A stretch of DNA of 48,152 nucleotides from Bacteroidales bacterium (GTDB taxonomy: Bacteria > Bacteroidota > Bacteroidia > Bacteroidales > Paludibacteraceae), in assembly GCA_900769555.1 (NCBI GenBank), contig CAAGHA010000183.1, positions 1 through 48,152 of the forward strand, read 5' to 3'. The notes under the pieces are model-generated. The model searched no databases. It worked only from the letters and a program-made list of their open reading frames with translations, and had not been told where the DNA came from. The position numbers were made by a program, and so were the translations under genes. Positions 7,054-14,951 of this stretch are shown here, one piece after another (positions within the stretch are counted from its first letter, which is position 1; every line of letters starts with the position of its first letter).

Positions 7054-7896
7054 ATGAAACGAATAAAGAGAATATTATTCATCTCAATGCTGATTTTTGC
7101 ATCATTTCAAACCAAAATGTATGCCGACTCTCCTATTGACAAAATTTTATTATCTCAACTTTCCTACAAATTTGACACGTTAAGCCAAAATCAACCGGAT
7201 AGTGTTAAATTGAAGATTAATAATGAATGTATCAACATTCTTTCAAAGCTCTTGTCGGATCCTTCTTCATTTGAAAATCCATTAGAAGAGTTAAAATTTA
7301 TTGGGAAGGTATATTCTGATGATGGGGAAGTTAAGATTTACACATGGGGATTCCCTCTTCAAGATAAAAGTTTTGCTTACGGAGGATTTATTCAAAAGAA
7401 AGAGAAAAAAAAGGTAACAACAACCCGATTGACAATTAGAAATTCTCCCTATATTCCATTGCAAAACAAAAATATTTCTGCCGCAAATTGGTATGGTGCA
7501 CTTTACTATAAAGTAATGAAAATCAAGAAACGAAGAGAAGAATATTATGTTGCTTTAGGCTGGTCCGGGAATGATGGTGCAACAGATTTTAAAGTTATCG
7601 AACCTATCTATTTCGACAGAAACGGAAAGGTAACTTATCTTGGAAAACCTTTGTTTGAAGAGGGAAAAAAATTGCATTCAAGAATTGTTTTGGAATATAC
7701 TTCCGAAGGAAAGGTAGCTTTAAGCTTCAATGAAACAAATGATCTGATCTCGTTTGACCACTTGGTTCCTATCGAACCTATGTACAAGGGTATAAGAGCC
7801 TATTATGGTCCCGACTTTACCTACGATGCATACCGACTTCAGAAAGATGGCAAATGGAGCTTCGAAGAAAATATCGATGCTCGTAACAAACAATAA
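7054..7896 (+). CDS. Secreted protein of unknown function
   Basis: I do not recognise the family. An in-frame ATG at 7000 overlaps the previous gene. The ATG at 7054 is preferred because it places a typical signal peptide at the N-terminus (MKRIKRILFISMLIFASF, then QTKMYADSP). The mature part is about 255 residues, mixed charged and aromatic, with no Cys cluster, repeat or membrane helix. Phrases such as YDAYRLQKDGKWSFEEN near the C-terminus suggest a beta-rich periplasmic or surface protein. The next gene follows after 11 bases and encodes a lipoprotein peptidase, so the pair may be co-expressed. Confidence 0.65.
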   Translation: MKRIKRILFISMLIFASFQTKMYADSPIDKILLSQLSYKFDTLSQNQPDSVKLKINNECINILSKLLSDPSSFENPLEELKFIGKVYSDDGEVKIYTWGFPLQDKSFAYGGFIQKKEKKKVTTTRLTIRNSPYIPLQNKNISAANWYGALYYKVMKIKKRREEYYVALGWSGNDGATDFKVIEPIYFDRNGKVTYLGKPLFEEGKKLHSRIVLEYTSEGKVALSFNETNDLISFDHLVPIEPMYKGIRAYYGPDFTYDAYRLQKDGKWSFEENIDARNKQ

Positions 7897-7907
7897 TTCA
7901 ACTAGTT

Positions 7908-9953
7908 ATGAAACATAAAATAATTATAGCAACTATGGCTGTTTTAACACTTAATTCTTGTGGAGAAAAAGATATTAACACTCCATCTAATGACAAATTC
8001 ACTTACTCTGTCGATCGATTTGCTGATATAGAAGTTCTTCGTTATAAAGTTCCTGGATTTGAAGATCTATCGCTTAAACAAAAAGAATTAATCTATTACC
8101 TTTCTCAGGCAGCTCTGGAAGGAAGAGATATTTTGTACGATCAAAACAATAAATACAATTTATCCATCAGAAAGACGTTAGAAGCAATCTACGAAAATTA
8201 CAATGGAGAGAGAGAGAATCAAGAGTTCAAAGCCTTGGAGTGCTACTTAAAAAGAGTATGGTTTTCCAACGGAATTCATCATCACTATGCTACAGATAAA
8301 TTCAGCCCCGATTTCTCTGCCGAGTTCTTCGCTTCTGCTATTCGTTCCATCCCTACAGAATCACTTCCTTTATATGCATTTAACAACGATGTAGAAAAGC
8401 TAATTGCAACGTTGCAACCGGTTATTTTCGACTCCACCCTCTATGCAAAACGAGTAAATCAAGAGGAAAATATTGATGTTATTACCCACTCTGCAAACAA
8501 CTACTATGAAGGGGTCAGCGAAGATGAGGTTGATCAATTCTACAATAGCAAAAGAGATCCCAATGATCCTATGCCGATATCTGTCGGTCTAAATAGTAAA
8601 TTGGTTAAAGAAAATGGTACATTGGTTGAAAAGGTATGGAAAAGCGATGGAATGTATGGGGAGGCAATAAAAAAGATTATCTATTGGTTGGAAAAAGCAG
8701 CATCAGTTGCTGAAAACAACGAACAACAAAATGTAATCAACTCATTGATCGACTATTATGAAAGTGGCGACCTATTAACATTTGATGAATATAGTATTCT
8801 TTGGGTAAAAGATTTGGATTCTCGAATTGATTTTATCAATGGTTTTATTGAGACGTATGGCGACCCATTGGGAATTAAGGCAAGTTGGGAATCGGTAGTA
8901 AATTTTAAGGATTTAGAGGCTACCAAACGTACAGAAATCATTAGTCAGAACGCACAATGGTTTGAAGATAACTCACCTGTCGAAAATCGTTTCAAAAAAG
9001 AGTCGGTCAAGGGGGTGTCCGCCAAAGTAATCACCGCAGCAATGTTAGGAGGAGATTGTCATCCGGCAACTCCAATCGGAATAAATTTACCCAATGCCAA
9101 TTGGATACGACAAATGCATGGTTCAAAGTCTGTTACAATTGAAAATATCACAGATGCATACGATAAAGCAAGTTTGGGCAATGGATTTTCAGAAGAGTTT
9201 GTTTGGAGCGATACGGAAAGAAAATTGATTGAACAATATGGTTTTCAAGCCGATAATTTACATACAGACCTTCATGAGTGTTTAGGTCATGGCTCAGGGA
9301 AACTTCTCCCAGGTGTCAGTCAAGACGCACTGCGTACCTATGGTGCAACCATTGAAGAAGCAAGAGCAGATCTCTTCGGACTCTACTATGCAGCAGATGA
9401 TAAAATGGTTGAATTGGGCCTATTACCTAACAAAGAGGCCTATAAAGCCGAGTATTATAAGTATATGATGAATGGTTTAATGACACAATTAACACGCATT
9501 GAATTAGGTAATAATATTGAAGAGTCTCATATGAGAAACCGACAATTAATTGCAGGTTGGGTTTATGAGAAGGGTTCTGAAGATAAGGTTATAGAAATTA
9601 GAGAAAGAGATGGCAAGTCTTTTGTTGTCATCAATGATTATGAGAAGATGAGAGAACTTATCGGAAATCTATTGGCAGAAGTTCAACGAATTAAATCGGA
9701 AGGCGATTATGAAACCGCTAAAAAATTGGTTGAAAAATATGGTGTAAAGGTAAACGAAAAAATACATAAAGAGGTTAAAGAGCGATACGCAAAATTAAAC
9801 TTAGCCCCTTACAAAGGTTTTGTAAATCCTATCTATACACCAGTTTTTGAAGGAGAAAAATTGGTTGACGTAATTGTCAGTTATAATGAAAATTTTGTAG
9901 AACAAATGCTTCGCTACGGAAATGAACACTCTCATTTACAAGTATTTAATTAA
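7908..9953 (+). CDS. Dipeptidyl peptidase III (M49) lipoprotein
   Basis: A zinc metallopeptidase that removes dipeptides from the N-terminus of oligopeptides. The M49 zinc site is visible: HECLGH at H456-H461, a form of the HELLGH motif, and EEARAD from E483 supplying the third ligand. HECLGH with a cysteine is known from the Bacteroides thetaiotaomicron enzyme. The N-terminus (MKHKIIIATMAVLTLNSC) is a lipoprotein signal with a likely lipidated Cys, placing the enzyme in the cell envelope. Length, 681, suits the family. It probably supports peptide use in an amino-acid-fermenting lifestyle (inference). Confidence 0.9.
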   Translation: MKHKIIIATMAVLTLNSCGEKDINTPSNDKFTYSVDRFADIEVLRYKVPGFEDLSLKQKELIYYLSQAALEGRDILYDQNNKYNLSIRKTLEAIYENYNGERENQEFKALECYLKRVWFSNGIHHHYATDKFSPDFSAEFFASAIRSIPTESLPLYAFNNDVEKLIATLQPVIFDSTLYAKRVNQEENIDVITHSANNYYEGVSEDEVDQFYNSKRDPNDPMPISVGLNSKLVKENGTLVEKVWKSDGMYGEAIKKIIYWLEKAASVAENNEQQNVINSLIDYYESGDLLTFDEYSILWVKDLDSRIDFINGFIETYGDPLGIKASWESVVNFKDLEATKRTEIISQNAQWFEDNSPVENRFKKESVKGVSAKVITAAMLGGDCHPATPIGINLPNANWIRQMHGSKSVTIENITDAYDKASLGNGFSEEFVWSDTERKLIEQYGFQADNLHTDLHECLGHGSGKLLPGVSQDALRTYGATIEEARADLFGLYYAADDKMVELGLLPNKEAYKAEYYKYMMNGLMTQLTRIELGNNIEESHMRNRQLIAGWVYEKGSEDKVIEIRERDGKSFVVINDYEKMRELIGNLLAEVQRIKSEGDYETAKKLVEKYGVKVNEKIHKEVKERYAKLNLAPYKGFVNPIYTPVFEGEKLVDVIVSYNENFVEQMLRYGNEHSHLQVFN

Positions 9954-10004
9954 TGCCGATTTTCTAAAACAGGTCGAAAAATCAAAAAGAAAGTATGTTA
10001 ATAT

Positions 10005-10060
10005 TGACTATAGGCAACCTCTTCTTCTAAATGGAAGTTGCCTATAAGTCAAAACATTTT
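10005..10060 (+). terminator. Terminator after the peptidase gene
   Basis: TGACTATAGGCAAC pairs with GTTGCCTATAAGTCA with one bulged A. The loop is AT- and C-rich, and AAAACATTTTTTTATT follows. It closes the rimM-to-peptidase gene run. Confidence 0.7.
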
Positions 10061-10212
10061 TTTATTGACAATATCAACATAAGTAGTTCCAAAATAGTTT
10101 AATATAACTTTGAAGAAGCCGATGAGATGAGACTTAAAGTTGGTACAAAAAAATAATTGACAAATCAAGCAAAAAAAAACAGAAATTAGAAGCAACTTAA
10201 AAAATTTTATGT

Positions 10213-10220
10213 TACATTTG
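10213..10220 (+). promoter_or_regulatory. -7 box of tonB
   Basis: TACATTTG matches TAnnTTTG, 50 bases before the tonB start. The 316-base gap before tonB otherwise holds the terminator at 10005 and an extra TAACTTTG near 10106 that could be a second start site. Confidence 0.55.
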
Positions 10221-10269
10221 CGTTCGGAAATAAGTAAATAGTATAATTATTCAAAAATATCATTACGAG

Positions 10270-10950
10270 ATGGAAGTAAAAAAATCTCCTAAGGCTGACT
10301 TAGAAAACAAACGTTCAATGTTTGTTATGATTGGATTCGTTTTAGCACTCGGATTCACTTATATTTGTTTTGAATGGACTAATACAGAAGTTACAGTTCA
10401 CGAAGTAGAAAGTACATTCATCAATCAAGGAGAGGAAGAGATTATTCCTCAAACAACTCAAATTGAGACACCGCCTGAAGTGATTGAGAAACCTAAAGAG
10501 ATTGTTCAACAAGTGTTGAAAGTGGTTAGTGACGAAGTGGAAACAACATCTACTGTAGAAATTGCTGAAGAATCAACAGAAGAGGCTATCGAATTCACAC
10601 CAATGGAAGTACAAGAAGAGGAGGAAGACGAAGAGGAGATTTTCCAAGTCGTAGAAAAAGTAGCAGGATTCCCTGGTGGACAAGCTAAGTTGATGGAATT
10701 CTTGAGAAAAGAGTTAGTGTATCCTCAGATTGCAATTGATAACAACGTACAAGGTCGTGTAATCGTTCAGTTCGTTGTAAACAAAGATGGTTCTATCCAA
10801 GACGTTAAAGTTGCTCGTGGAGTAGATCCGGTTCTTGACGAAGAGGCTATCCGCGTGGTAAAAAAGATGCCTAAATGGATTCCGGCAGAACAACGTGGAA
10901 AGACAGTTCGTTCTAGATTCCAATTACCTGTAATGTTTAAATTTAAATAA
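10270..10950 (+). CDS. Energy transducer TonB
   Basis: Transmits energy from an inner-membrane ExbBD motor to TonB-dependent outer-membrane receptors. There is one membrane helix near residues 16-36 (SMFVMIGFVLALGFTYICF), and the first 15 residues are short and basic, so the C-terminus is periplasmic. The linker is acidic (a run of E/D near residues 116-124) rather than Pro/Lys-rich, which is common in Bacteroidota. The C-terminal TonB fold begins at FPGGQAKLMEFLRKELVYP and includes GRVIVQFVVNKDGSI. It is a single gene between its own promoter and terminator; exbBD are not nearby. Confidence 0.88.
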   Translation: MEVKKSPKADLENKRSMFVMIGFVLALGFTYICFEWTNTEVTVHEVESTFINQGEEEIIPQTTQIETPPEVIEKPKEIVQQVLKVVSDEVETTSTVEIAEESTEEAIEFTPMEVQEEEEDEEEIFQVVEKVAGFPGGQAKLMEFLRKELVYPQIAIDNNVQGRVIVQFVVNKDGSIQDVKVARGVDPVLDEEAIRVVKKMPKWIPAEQRGKTVRSRFQLPVMFKFK

Positions 10951-10987
10951 TTGAACATACGATTTCTTATAAGATAGAAAATTAAAC

Positions 10988-11030
10988 AGAAAGAACCGGA
11001 CTTATTTATTTAGTTCGGTTCTTTTTTATA
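10988..11030 (+). terminator. Terminator of tonB
   Basis: AAGAACCGGAC pairs with GTTCGGTTCTT around a short AT loop, followed by a T-run. One mismatch or wobble lies near the loop. Confidence 0.8.
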
Positions 11031-11119
11031 CTCAACCTATCCAAAAATTTCAAAACTCCAAATTCAAACAAAATCCAAGAAGAAATGTTATAAGTAATAC
11101 AAACCAATACAAATTACTT

Positions 11120-11713
11120 ATGAAACTTACAATAAATGATCTACCCTACTCTCCCAATGCGTTAGAGCCATATATTTCGGCAAAAACACTAAAATATCAC
11201 CATGGGAAACACCTTCAAACCTACATCAATAACACCAATAAATTGTTGGAATCGGAAAAATACAACGATTACAAAACAATGACAGATATATTGTTGAATG
11301 CTGAAGGAGCTTTGTATAACAATGCAGCGCAAGTTTGGAACCATAACTTCTACTTCTTCTCTTTCTCTCCCAAAGGTGGCGGAGAGCCTCTCCCTAACAC
11401 AAAACTATACAATGCAATAATAGAACAATGGGATAATTTTGAAAAATTCAAAGAAGAATTTGTAACACAAGGGACATCGATTTTCGGTTCAGGCTGGGTA
11501 TGGTTATGTCAAAACAAGGATGGATTTTTAGAGATTATACAAACAAAGAATGGAGACACTCCATTAACGCAAGGTAAAATTCCTCTATTAACATTTGATG
11601 TATGGGAACATGCCTACTATTTAGACTATCAAAATGACCGAAAAAAGTACCTTGAAAACCTTTGGAATATTGTTGATTGGAAGATAGTGGAAAAACGCTA
11701 CGTAGCGAATTAA
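11120..11713 (+). CDS. sodB: Iron/manganese superoxide dismutase
   Basis: Dismutates superoxide in the cytoplasm. Metal ligands are visible: H27 in KYHHGKH, the His in AAQVWNHNFYFF, and the Asp and His in FDVWEHAYYLDY. Length, 197, and motifs fit the Fe-type or cambialistic enzymes of Bacteroidales; sequence alone does not fix the metal. The gene stands alone. Its stop codon TAA is also the first three bases of a short inverted-repeat element at 11711-11807, so the element inserted exactly at the gene end or supplied the stop. Confidence 0.92.
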   Translation: MKLTINDLPYSPNALEPYISAKTLKYHHGKHLQTYINNTNKLLESEKYNDYKTMTDILLNAEGALYNNAAQVWNHNFYFFSFSPKGGGEPLPNTKLYNAIIEQWDNFEKFKEEFVTQGTSIFGSGWVWLCQNKDGFLEIIQTKNGDTPLTQGKIPLLTFDVWEHAYYLDYQNDRKKYLENLWNIVDWKIVEKRYVAN

Positions 11714-11807
11714 GGAGAGTTCTATAAATTAATTTTTCGAAATTTTTGAATTTATTTCATGTAGATTACGGAGTGAAAGAAGCGATGAATTTATTGAACT
11801 CACCTTA
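11711..11807 (+). repeat. Complete 97-bp MITE-like element (family A) at the sod stop codon
   Basis: The left end TAAGGAGAGTTCTATAAATT and the right end (read in reverse complement, TAAGGTGAGTTCAATAAATT) form about 20-base terminal inverted repeats with two mismatches. The interior contains TTTTTGAATTT and GTAGATTA, shared with the copy at 4569. It is too short to code for a transposase. The sod stop codon lies within the left terminal repeat. Confidence 0.65.
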
Positions 11808-11826
11808 AGACAAAATCAATATTAAA

Positions 11827-11870
11827 ACAAAAAAGGCTACTTCATTAATACACTATTAAAGAATAGCCTT
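11827..11870 (-). terminator. Terminator of the aspartokinase gene
   Basis: On the minus strand AAGGCTA pairs with TAGCCTT around a 24-base AT loop with extra GAA/TTC pairing, then TTTTTTGTTTT follows. It lies 20 bases past the aspartokinase stop. Confidence 0.65.
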
Positions 11871-11892
11871 AAGAACCTAACCTATCTATTAA

Positions 11893-13275
11893 CTAATCCA
11901 CGCAAAGAGCATTATTCAACGCCTTGATAGCAGAAGAATAGCCCTCACGACAAATTACAAATTGCATATTTACCTGACGCAACGATTGTGCAAAACACTC
12001 AATATTAATATGGTTATCACATAAAGCCTTGGCAGCCTTATACAAAAACCCCGGATGAGCAATATTAGTACCCATACAACAAACCAAAGCAACCTCTTTT
12101 ACAGTAACCTGATAGAATACGTTTTTCAACTCATCAATCAATGCTTTAGATTTCGGTTTATCCCAAATAACCATAGTAATACTATTGGCATTGGTAGATT
12201 TAAGGATATAACTCACACCATGTTTTTCAAACACCTTCATTATACGCAAATCAAAACCAACTTCACCCACCATCATTGGATCATGAACCTCAACAGCTAA
12301 AACTTTATCCGTACCGGAAACAATCTCTATACGTGATTTTTCAGCTACATAATCTTTTGTAATCAAAGTACCCGGATGCTCCGGTTCGAAAGTATTTTTG
12401 ATTCGAATATTAATACCTGCCAACTCAAGAGGTTTAGAAGCTTTCGGATGAATTGCCTCCATTCCCACATCAGCCAATTGATCAGCCACCATAAAATTTG
12501 TAAACCCAACAGGAATAGAATTTTCAGCCCCCACCAAATTAGGATCTGCAGACGACAAATGGAACTCTTTATGAATCACCGCTTCATCCGCTTTAACATC
12601 CACTGCAATTTTAGAGAATGTCACCTCAGAATAACCACGGTCAAAAGCTCTCATAATTCCCTCTACCCCTTTGGTATAACCTGTTGCTACGCAAAGCGTT
12701 TTAGAGAAATCGATACCATCAAAAGCCTTATGAATACGCTCATCAATTGTCAAAGCCTCAGAATCATCAAAACCACAAAGATCGATAAACGTTGCATCAA
12801 TACCATTATTTTTGATAATATTTACGGAATTAAATGCCGAGTGAGCCTCTCCGATAGAAGAAAGAATCTCTCTAGCAGCCAAATACAAATCATTTCGATC
12901 CACATAGCCCGATGCAACAACACTATGCATAGAACGCAAATAGTTCTTTGCCTTTTCGATTCGATTGATGATAAATTCATCAGCAACCTTTTGATCTAAT
13001 TTAATTTCTTCATAATTGCGATTCAAAGCAATTAATTTTTGACATAACTCATCAAGTGCTTCTGCATAATTTTCATCATTCAAAAACTTGACATATATTC
13101 CCGGTGCACCTGTTTTTTTATGTTCTAACAACCAGTTAGTTACATTATTATAAGCAGAAACTACAAATATACGATTGTAAAATTCTGCTCCACTTCTTTT
13201 GCCGATGATAATATTGTTCAAGACATCCTTGAACTGCGACATGGAGGTACCTCCAATTTTCTCAACAGTTAACAT
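11893..13275 (-). CDS. Aspartate kinase (monofunctional)
   Basis: Phosphorylates aspartate, the first step towards lysine, threonine, methionine and diaminopimelate. The N-terminus has the kinase start motif in a variant form (VEKIGGTSMSQF instead of the usual KFGGTS). The C-terminal kinase part includes VGFTNFMVADQLADVGMEAI and HPKASKPLELAGI. Two ACT-like regions occupy roughly the last 150 residues (IEIVSGTDKVLAVEV... and KEVALVCCMGTNIAHPG), suggesting feedback control by an end-product amino acid. At 460 residues it has no homoserine dehydrogenase domain. It is transcribed alone, convergent with sod, between its own promoter and terminator. Confidence 0.85.
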   Translation of the reverse strand: MLTVEKIGGTSMSQFKDVLNNIIIGKRSGAEFYNRIFVVSAYNNVTNWLLEHKKTGAPGIYVKFLNDENYAEALDELCQKLIALNRNYEEIKLDQKVADEFIINRIEKAKNYLRSMHSVVASGYVDRNDLYLAAREILSSIGEAHSAFNSVNIIKNNGIDATFIDLCGFDDSEALTIDERIHKAFDGIDFSKTLCVATGYTKGVEGIMRAFDRGYSEVTFSKIAVDVKADEAVIHKEFHLSSADPNLVGAENSIPVGFTNFMVADQLADVGMEAIHPKASKPLELAGINIRIKNTFEPEHPGTLITKDYVAEKSRIEIVSGTDKVLAVEVHDPMMVGEVGFDLRIMKVFEKHGVSYILKSTNANSITMVIWDKPKSKALIDELKNVFYQVTVKEVALVCCMGTNIAHPGFLYKAAKALCDNHINIECFAQSLRQVNMQFVICREGYSSAIKALNNALCVD

Positions 13276-13302
13276 CTTTATTCTATATTTACAAATTACA
13301 CT

Positions 13303-13310
13303 GCAAAGAT
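13303..13310 (-). promoter_or_regulatory. -7 box of the aspartokinase gene
   Basis: Minus-strand TATCTTTG matches TAnnTTTG and lies about 28 bases before the start codon. Confidence 0.5.
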
Positions 13311-13344
13311 AATCAAAAAGAACGACAAAATATGTAAAAGTATA

Positions 13345-13472
13345 AGAAGTTATTTAAAATTTATTTTAGAGCAACTTCTATAAAATATGATTTTTAATTC
13401 TAAATGCAATAAATTCTATTTCGGATGCTTTTGAATTCATGTTAGAAGTCATTTAAATTTTGTTTCACGCAT
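13345..13472 (+). repeat. Degenerate family B repeat ends upstream of nuo
   Basis: Two copies of the family B opening lie here: AGAAGTTATTTAAAATTTATT at 13345, and AGAAGTCATTTAAATTTTGTTTCAC at about 13444. The first is preceded by AAAGTATA, as is the complete element at 33308. No clean inverted right end is present, so these are remnants. The 714-base gap 13276-13989 also holds an isolated hairpin and the nuo leader described separately. Confidence 0.45.
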
Positions 13473-13526
13473 ACTTAAAAAAGTTTTTAAGATTATCATA
13501 AGACATCTTCTAGAAATATCAAAACC

Positions 13527-13559
13527 CAACACTTTTCCCCTACTCACCCCAGAGTGTTG
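13527..13559. other. Isolated hairpin with a C-rich loop
   Basis: CAACACT and AGTGTTG form a 7-base stem around a loop rich in C (TTTTCCCCTACTCACCCCAG), unusual in this AT-rich gap. It is followed on the plus strand by nine A, so it is not a plus-strand terminator. Function not visible. Confidence 0.4.
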
Positions 13560-13735
13560 AAAAAAAAATCGCAACAAACAAAAAAAGCAAAAATCAAAGA
13601 AAAATTCTAACATTTTGACACTAACAACAAACAAACATATACAATTTGAAATATTTTTAGAAAAAATTAAATAAAAATCACATATTCAATCTTTCAAAAT
13701 GTCAAAAAATGTTATAAAAATAGGTTGCAATAATC

Positions 13736-13766
13736 TTGCAAAATCAAATAACTTTTTCCAAATTTG
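13736..13766 (+). promoter_or_regulatory. Putative promoter of the nuo leader
   Basis: A TTG at 13736-13738 is separated by 20 bases from CAAATTTG (13759-13766), one mismatch from TAnnTTTG. Spacing fits the Bacteroidota -33/-7 pattern. The start site would fall near 13773, giving a leader of over 200 bases before nuoA. Confidence 0.5.
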
Positions 13767-13795
13767 CGGTTAAAATAAAAACAGAAAAAGCAATT

Positions 13796-13873
13796 ATGTT
13801 ACAACTCCTTATTAATAAACAAGCAACAAAACAATCCATTTTGGTTTGTTTTGTAGAGGAGTTTTCAAAATAA
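13796..13873 (+). CDS. Possible 25-residue leader peptide upstream of nuoA
   Basis: A short ORF starts 30 bases after the predicted start site and ends before the 14-base hairpin at 13881. The peptide (MLQLLINKQATKQSILVCFV, then EEFSK) resembles nothing I know. The same DNA forms a strong hairpin: ACAAAACAATCC pairs with GGTTTGTTTTGT around a 5-base loop, nested inside AACTCCT/AGGAGTT. It may therefore be structured RNA rather than a real gene. Confidence 0.25.
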   Translation: MLQLLINKQATKQSILVCFVEEFSK

Positions 13874-13880
13874 AGGAATG

Positions 13881-13916
13881 GAGGCTGTATCAAAAAATAC
13901 AATTTGATACAGCCTC
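13881..13916 (+). promoter_or_regulatory. Perfect 14-base hairpin in the nuo leader (attenuator-like)
   Basis: GAGGCTGTATCAAA pairs perfectly with TTTGATACAGCCTC around an 8-base loop. TAAAATTTT follows, a weak U-tract, so it may be a partial terminator or a stalled-transcription signal before the nuo genes. It could instead be a leftover of insertion-sequence ends. Confidence 0.5.
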
Positions 13917-13989
13917 TAAAATTTTGAAAAATAACTAATTGAAGAAGAAAAGAAAGAAATAAATAAATTAAAAATAATAACCTAAAAAA

Positions 13990-14343
13990 ATGAGTTCTAG
14001 TGAAATTTTCATTGTAGTATTGTTGACAGCAATAATTATGGTTGTTGCAGCAGTACTGATTGGGATGTTGTTGGCACCAAAGTCAACCAACGCCCAAAAA
14101 GGAGAACCGTATGAGTGCGGTATTCCTACAAGAGGAACTTCATGGATGCAATTCCGCATCGGCTATTACCTATTTGCCATCTTATTTTTGATGTTCGATG
14201 TTGAAACAGTGCTTTTGTTTCCTTGGGCAACAATCATGAAGAGTTTAGGTGCAGTAGGATTAATTAGCGTGTTGTTCTTCTTATTCATTCTTATTCTTGG
14301 TTTAGTTTATGCATGGAAGAAAGGAGCGTTAGAATGGAAGTAA
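13990..14343 (+). CDS. nuoA: NADH-quinone oxidoreductase subunit A
   Basis: Membrane subunit of complex I near the quinone channel. Three helices are visible (residues about 5-27, 58-80 and 85-110). The conserved loop KGEPYECGIPTRG contains the family Cys, and FDVETVLLFPWA marks the second half. Length, 117, is usual. It is the first gene of a ten-gene operon. The start of nuoB overlaps its end by 10 bases. Confidence 0.93.
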   Translation: MSSSEIFIVVLLTAIIMVVAAVLIGMLLAPKSTNAQKGEPYECGIPTRGTSWMQFRIGYYLFAILFLMFDVETVLLFPWATIMKSLGAVGLISVLFFLFILILGLVYAWKKGALEWK

Positions 14344-14948
14344 AAGATATCAGCATTAAAAACATGAAAACGGAGGACTTCAAAGACAATGCGTATTTGG
14401 AGAAATATGTTGAAGAACTTCGTAAAGGTGGTGTAAATGTTGTTGTTGGAGTTTTGGATGACATCATTAATTGGGGACGTTCCAATTCTGTATGGCCACT
14501 AACATTTGCTACAAGTTGTTGCGGTATTGAATTCATGTGCGTAGGTGCCGCAAGAACGGACTTTGCCCGATTTGGTTGGGAGGTAACACGTAACTCTCCT
14601 CGTCAAGCCGATGTAATATTTGTAGCAGGAACCATTGTTCATAAGATGGCTCCCGTTTTAAAAAGACTTTATGATCAAATGGCAGAACCTAAATACGTAA
14701 TTGCGGTCGGTGGATGCGCAATTTCAGGAGGTCCATTTATCGATTCATACCACGTTGTTAAAGGAGTGGATCAAATTATTCCTGTTGACGTTTATGTTCC
14801 GGGTTGCCCTCCTCGTCCGGATGCAATGCTTTATGGTATGATGCAATTGCAGAGAAAAATCAAGGTTGAAAAATTCTTCAAATTACCCAATAAACCGGAT
14901 ATGAAAAATCTTTCAACAGACGAATCATCCACAAATGAAAGCAAGTAA
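14334..14948 (+). CDS. nuoB: NADH-quinone oxidoreductase subunit B (N2 cluster)
   Basis: Carries iron-sulfur cluster N2, the last electron carrier before quinone. N2 cysteines are visible in ATSCCGIEFM, VGGCAISGG and VPGCPPRPDA. An upstream in-frame ATG at 14313 is possible. The ATG at 14334 is preferred because AAGGAG lies 7 bases before it, a rare clear ribosome site in this window. It overlaps nuoA's stop, suggesting coupled translation. The C-terminal tail after RKIKVEKFF is polar and Ser-rich. Confidence 0.93.
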   Translation: MEVKDISIKNMKTEDFKDNAYLEKYVEELRKGGVNVVVGVLDDIINWGRSNSVWPLTFATSCCGIEFMCVGAARTDFARFGWEVTRNSPRQADVIFVAGTIVHKMAPVLKRLYDQMAEPKYVIAVGGCAISGGPFIDSYHVVKGVDQIIPVDVYVPGCPPRPDAMLYGMMQLQRKIKVEKFFKLPNKPDMKNLSTDESSTNESK

Positions 14949-14951
14949 GAA

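Noticed and set aside
10040..10269. Possible small RNA or gene between the peptidase and tonB
   Set aside because: A TAACTTTG box near 10106 is present, but no ORF or terminator lies before tonB. A second tonB start site is the simpler reading.
12376..12999. Plus-strand frame of 207 codons opposite the aspartokinase gene
   Set aside because: Composition (rich in Arg, Ile, Asn, Ser, His) is that of an antisense shadow. The minus-strand protein has clear kinase and ACT motifs.
13449..13634. Minus-strand frame of 61 codons in the gap before nuo
   Set aside because: The Phe-rich translation comes from A-rich DNA. It overlaps repeat remnants and has no upstream promoter box that I could support.
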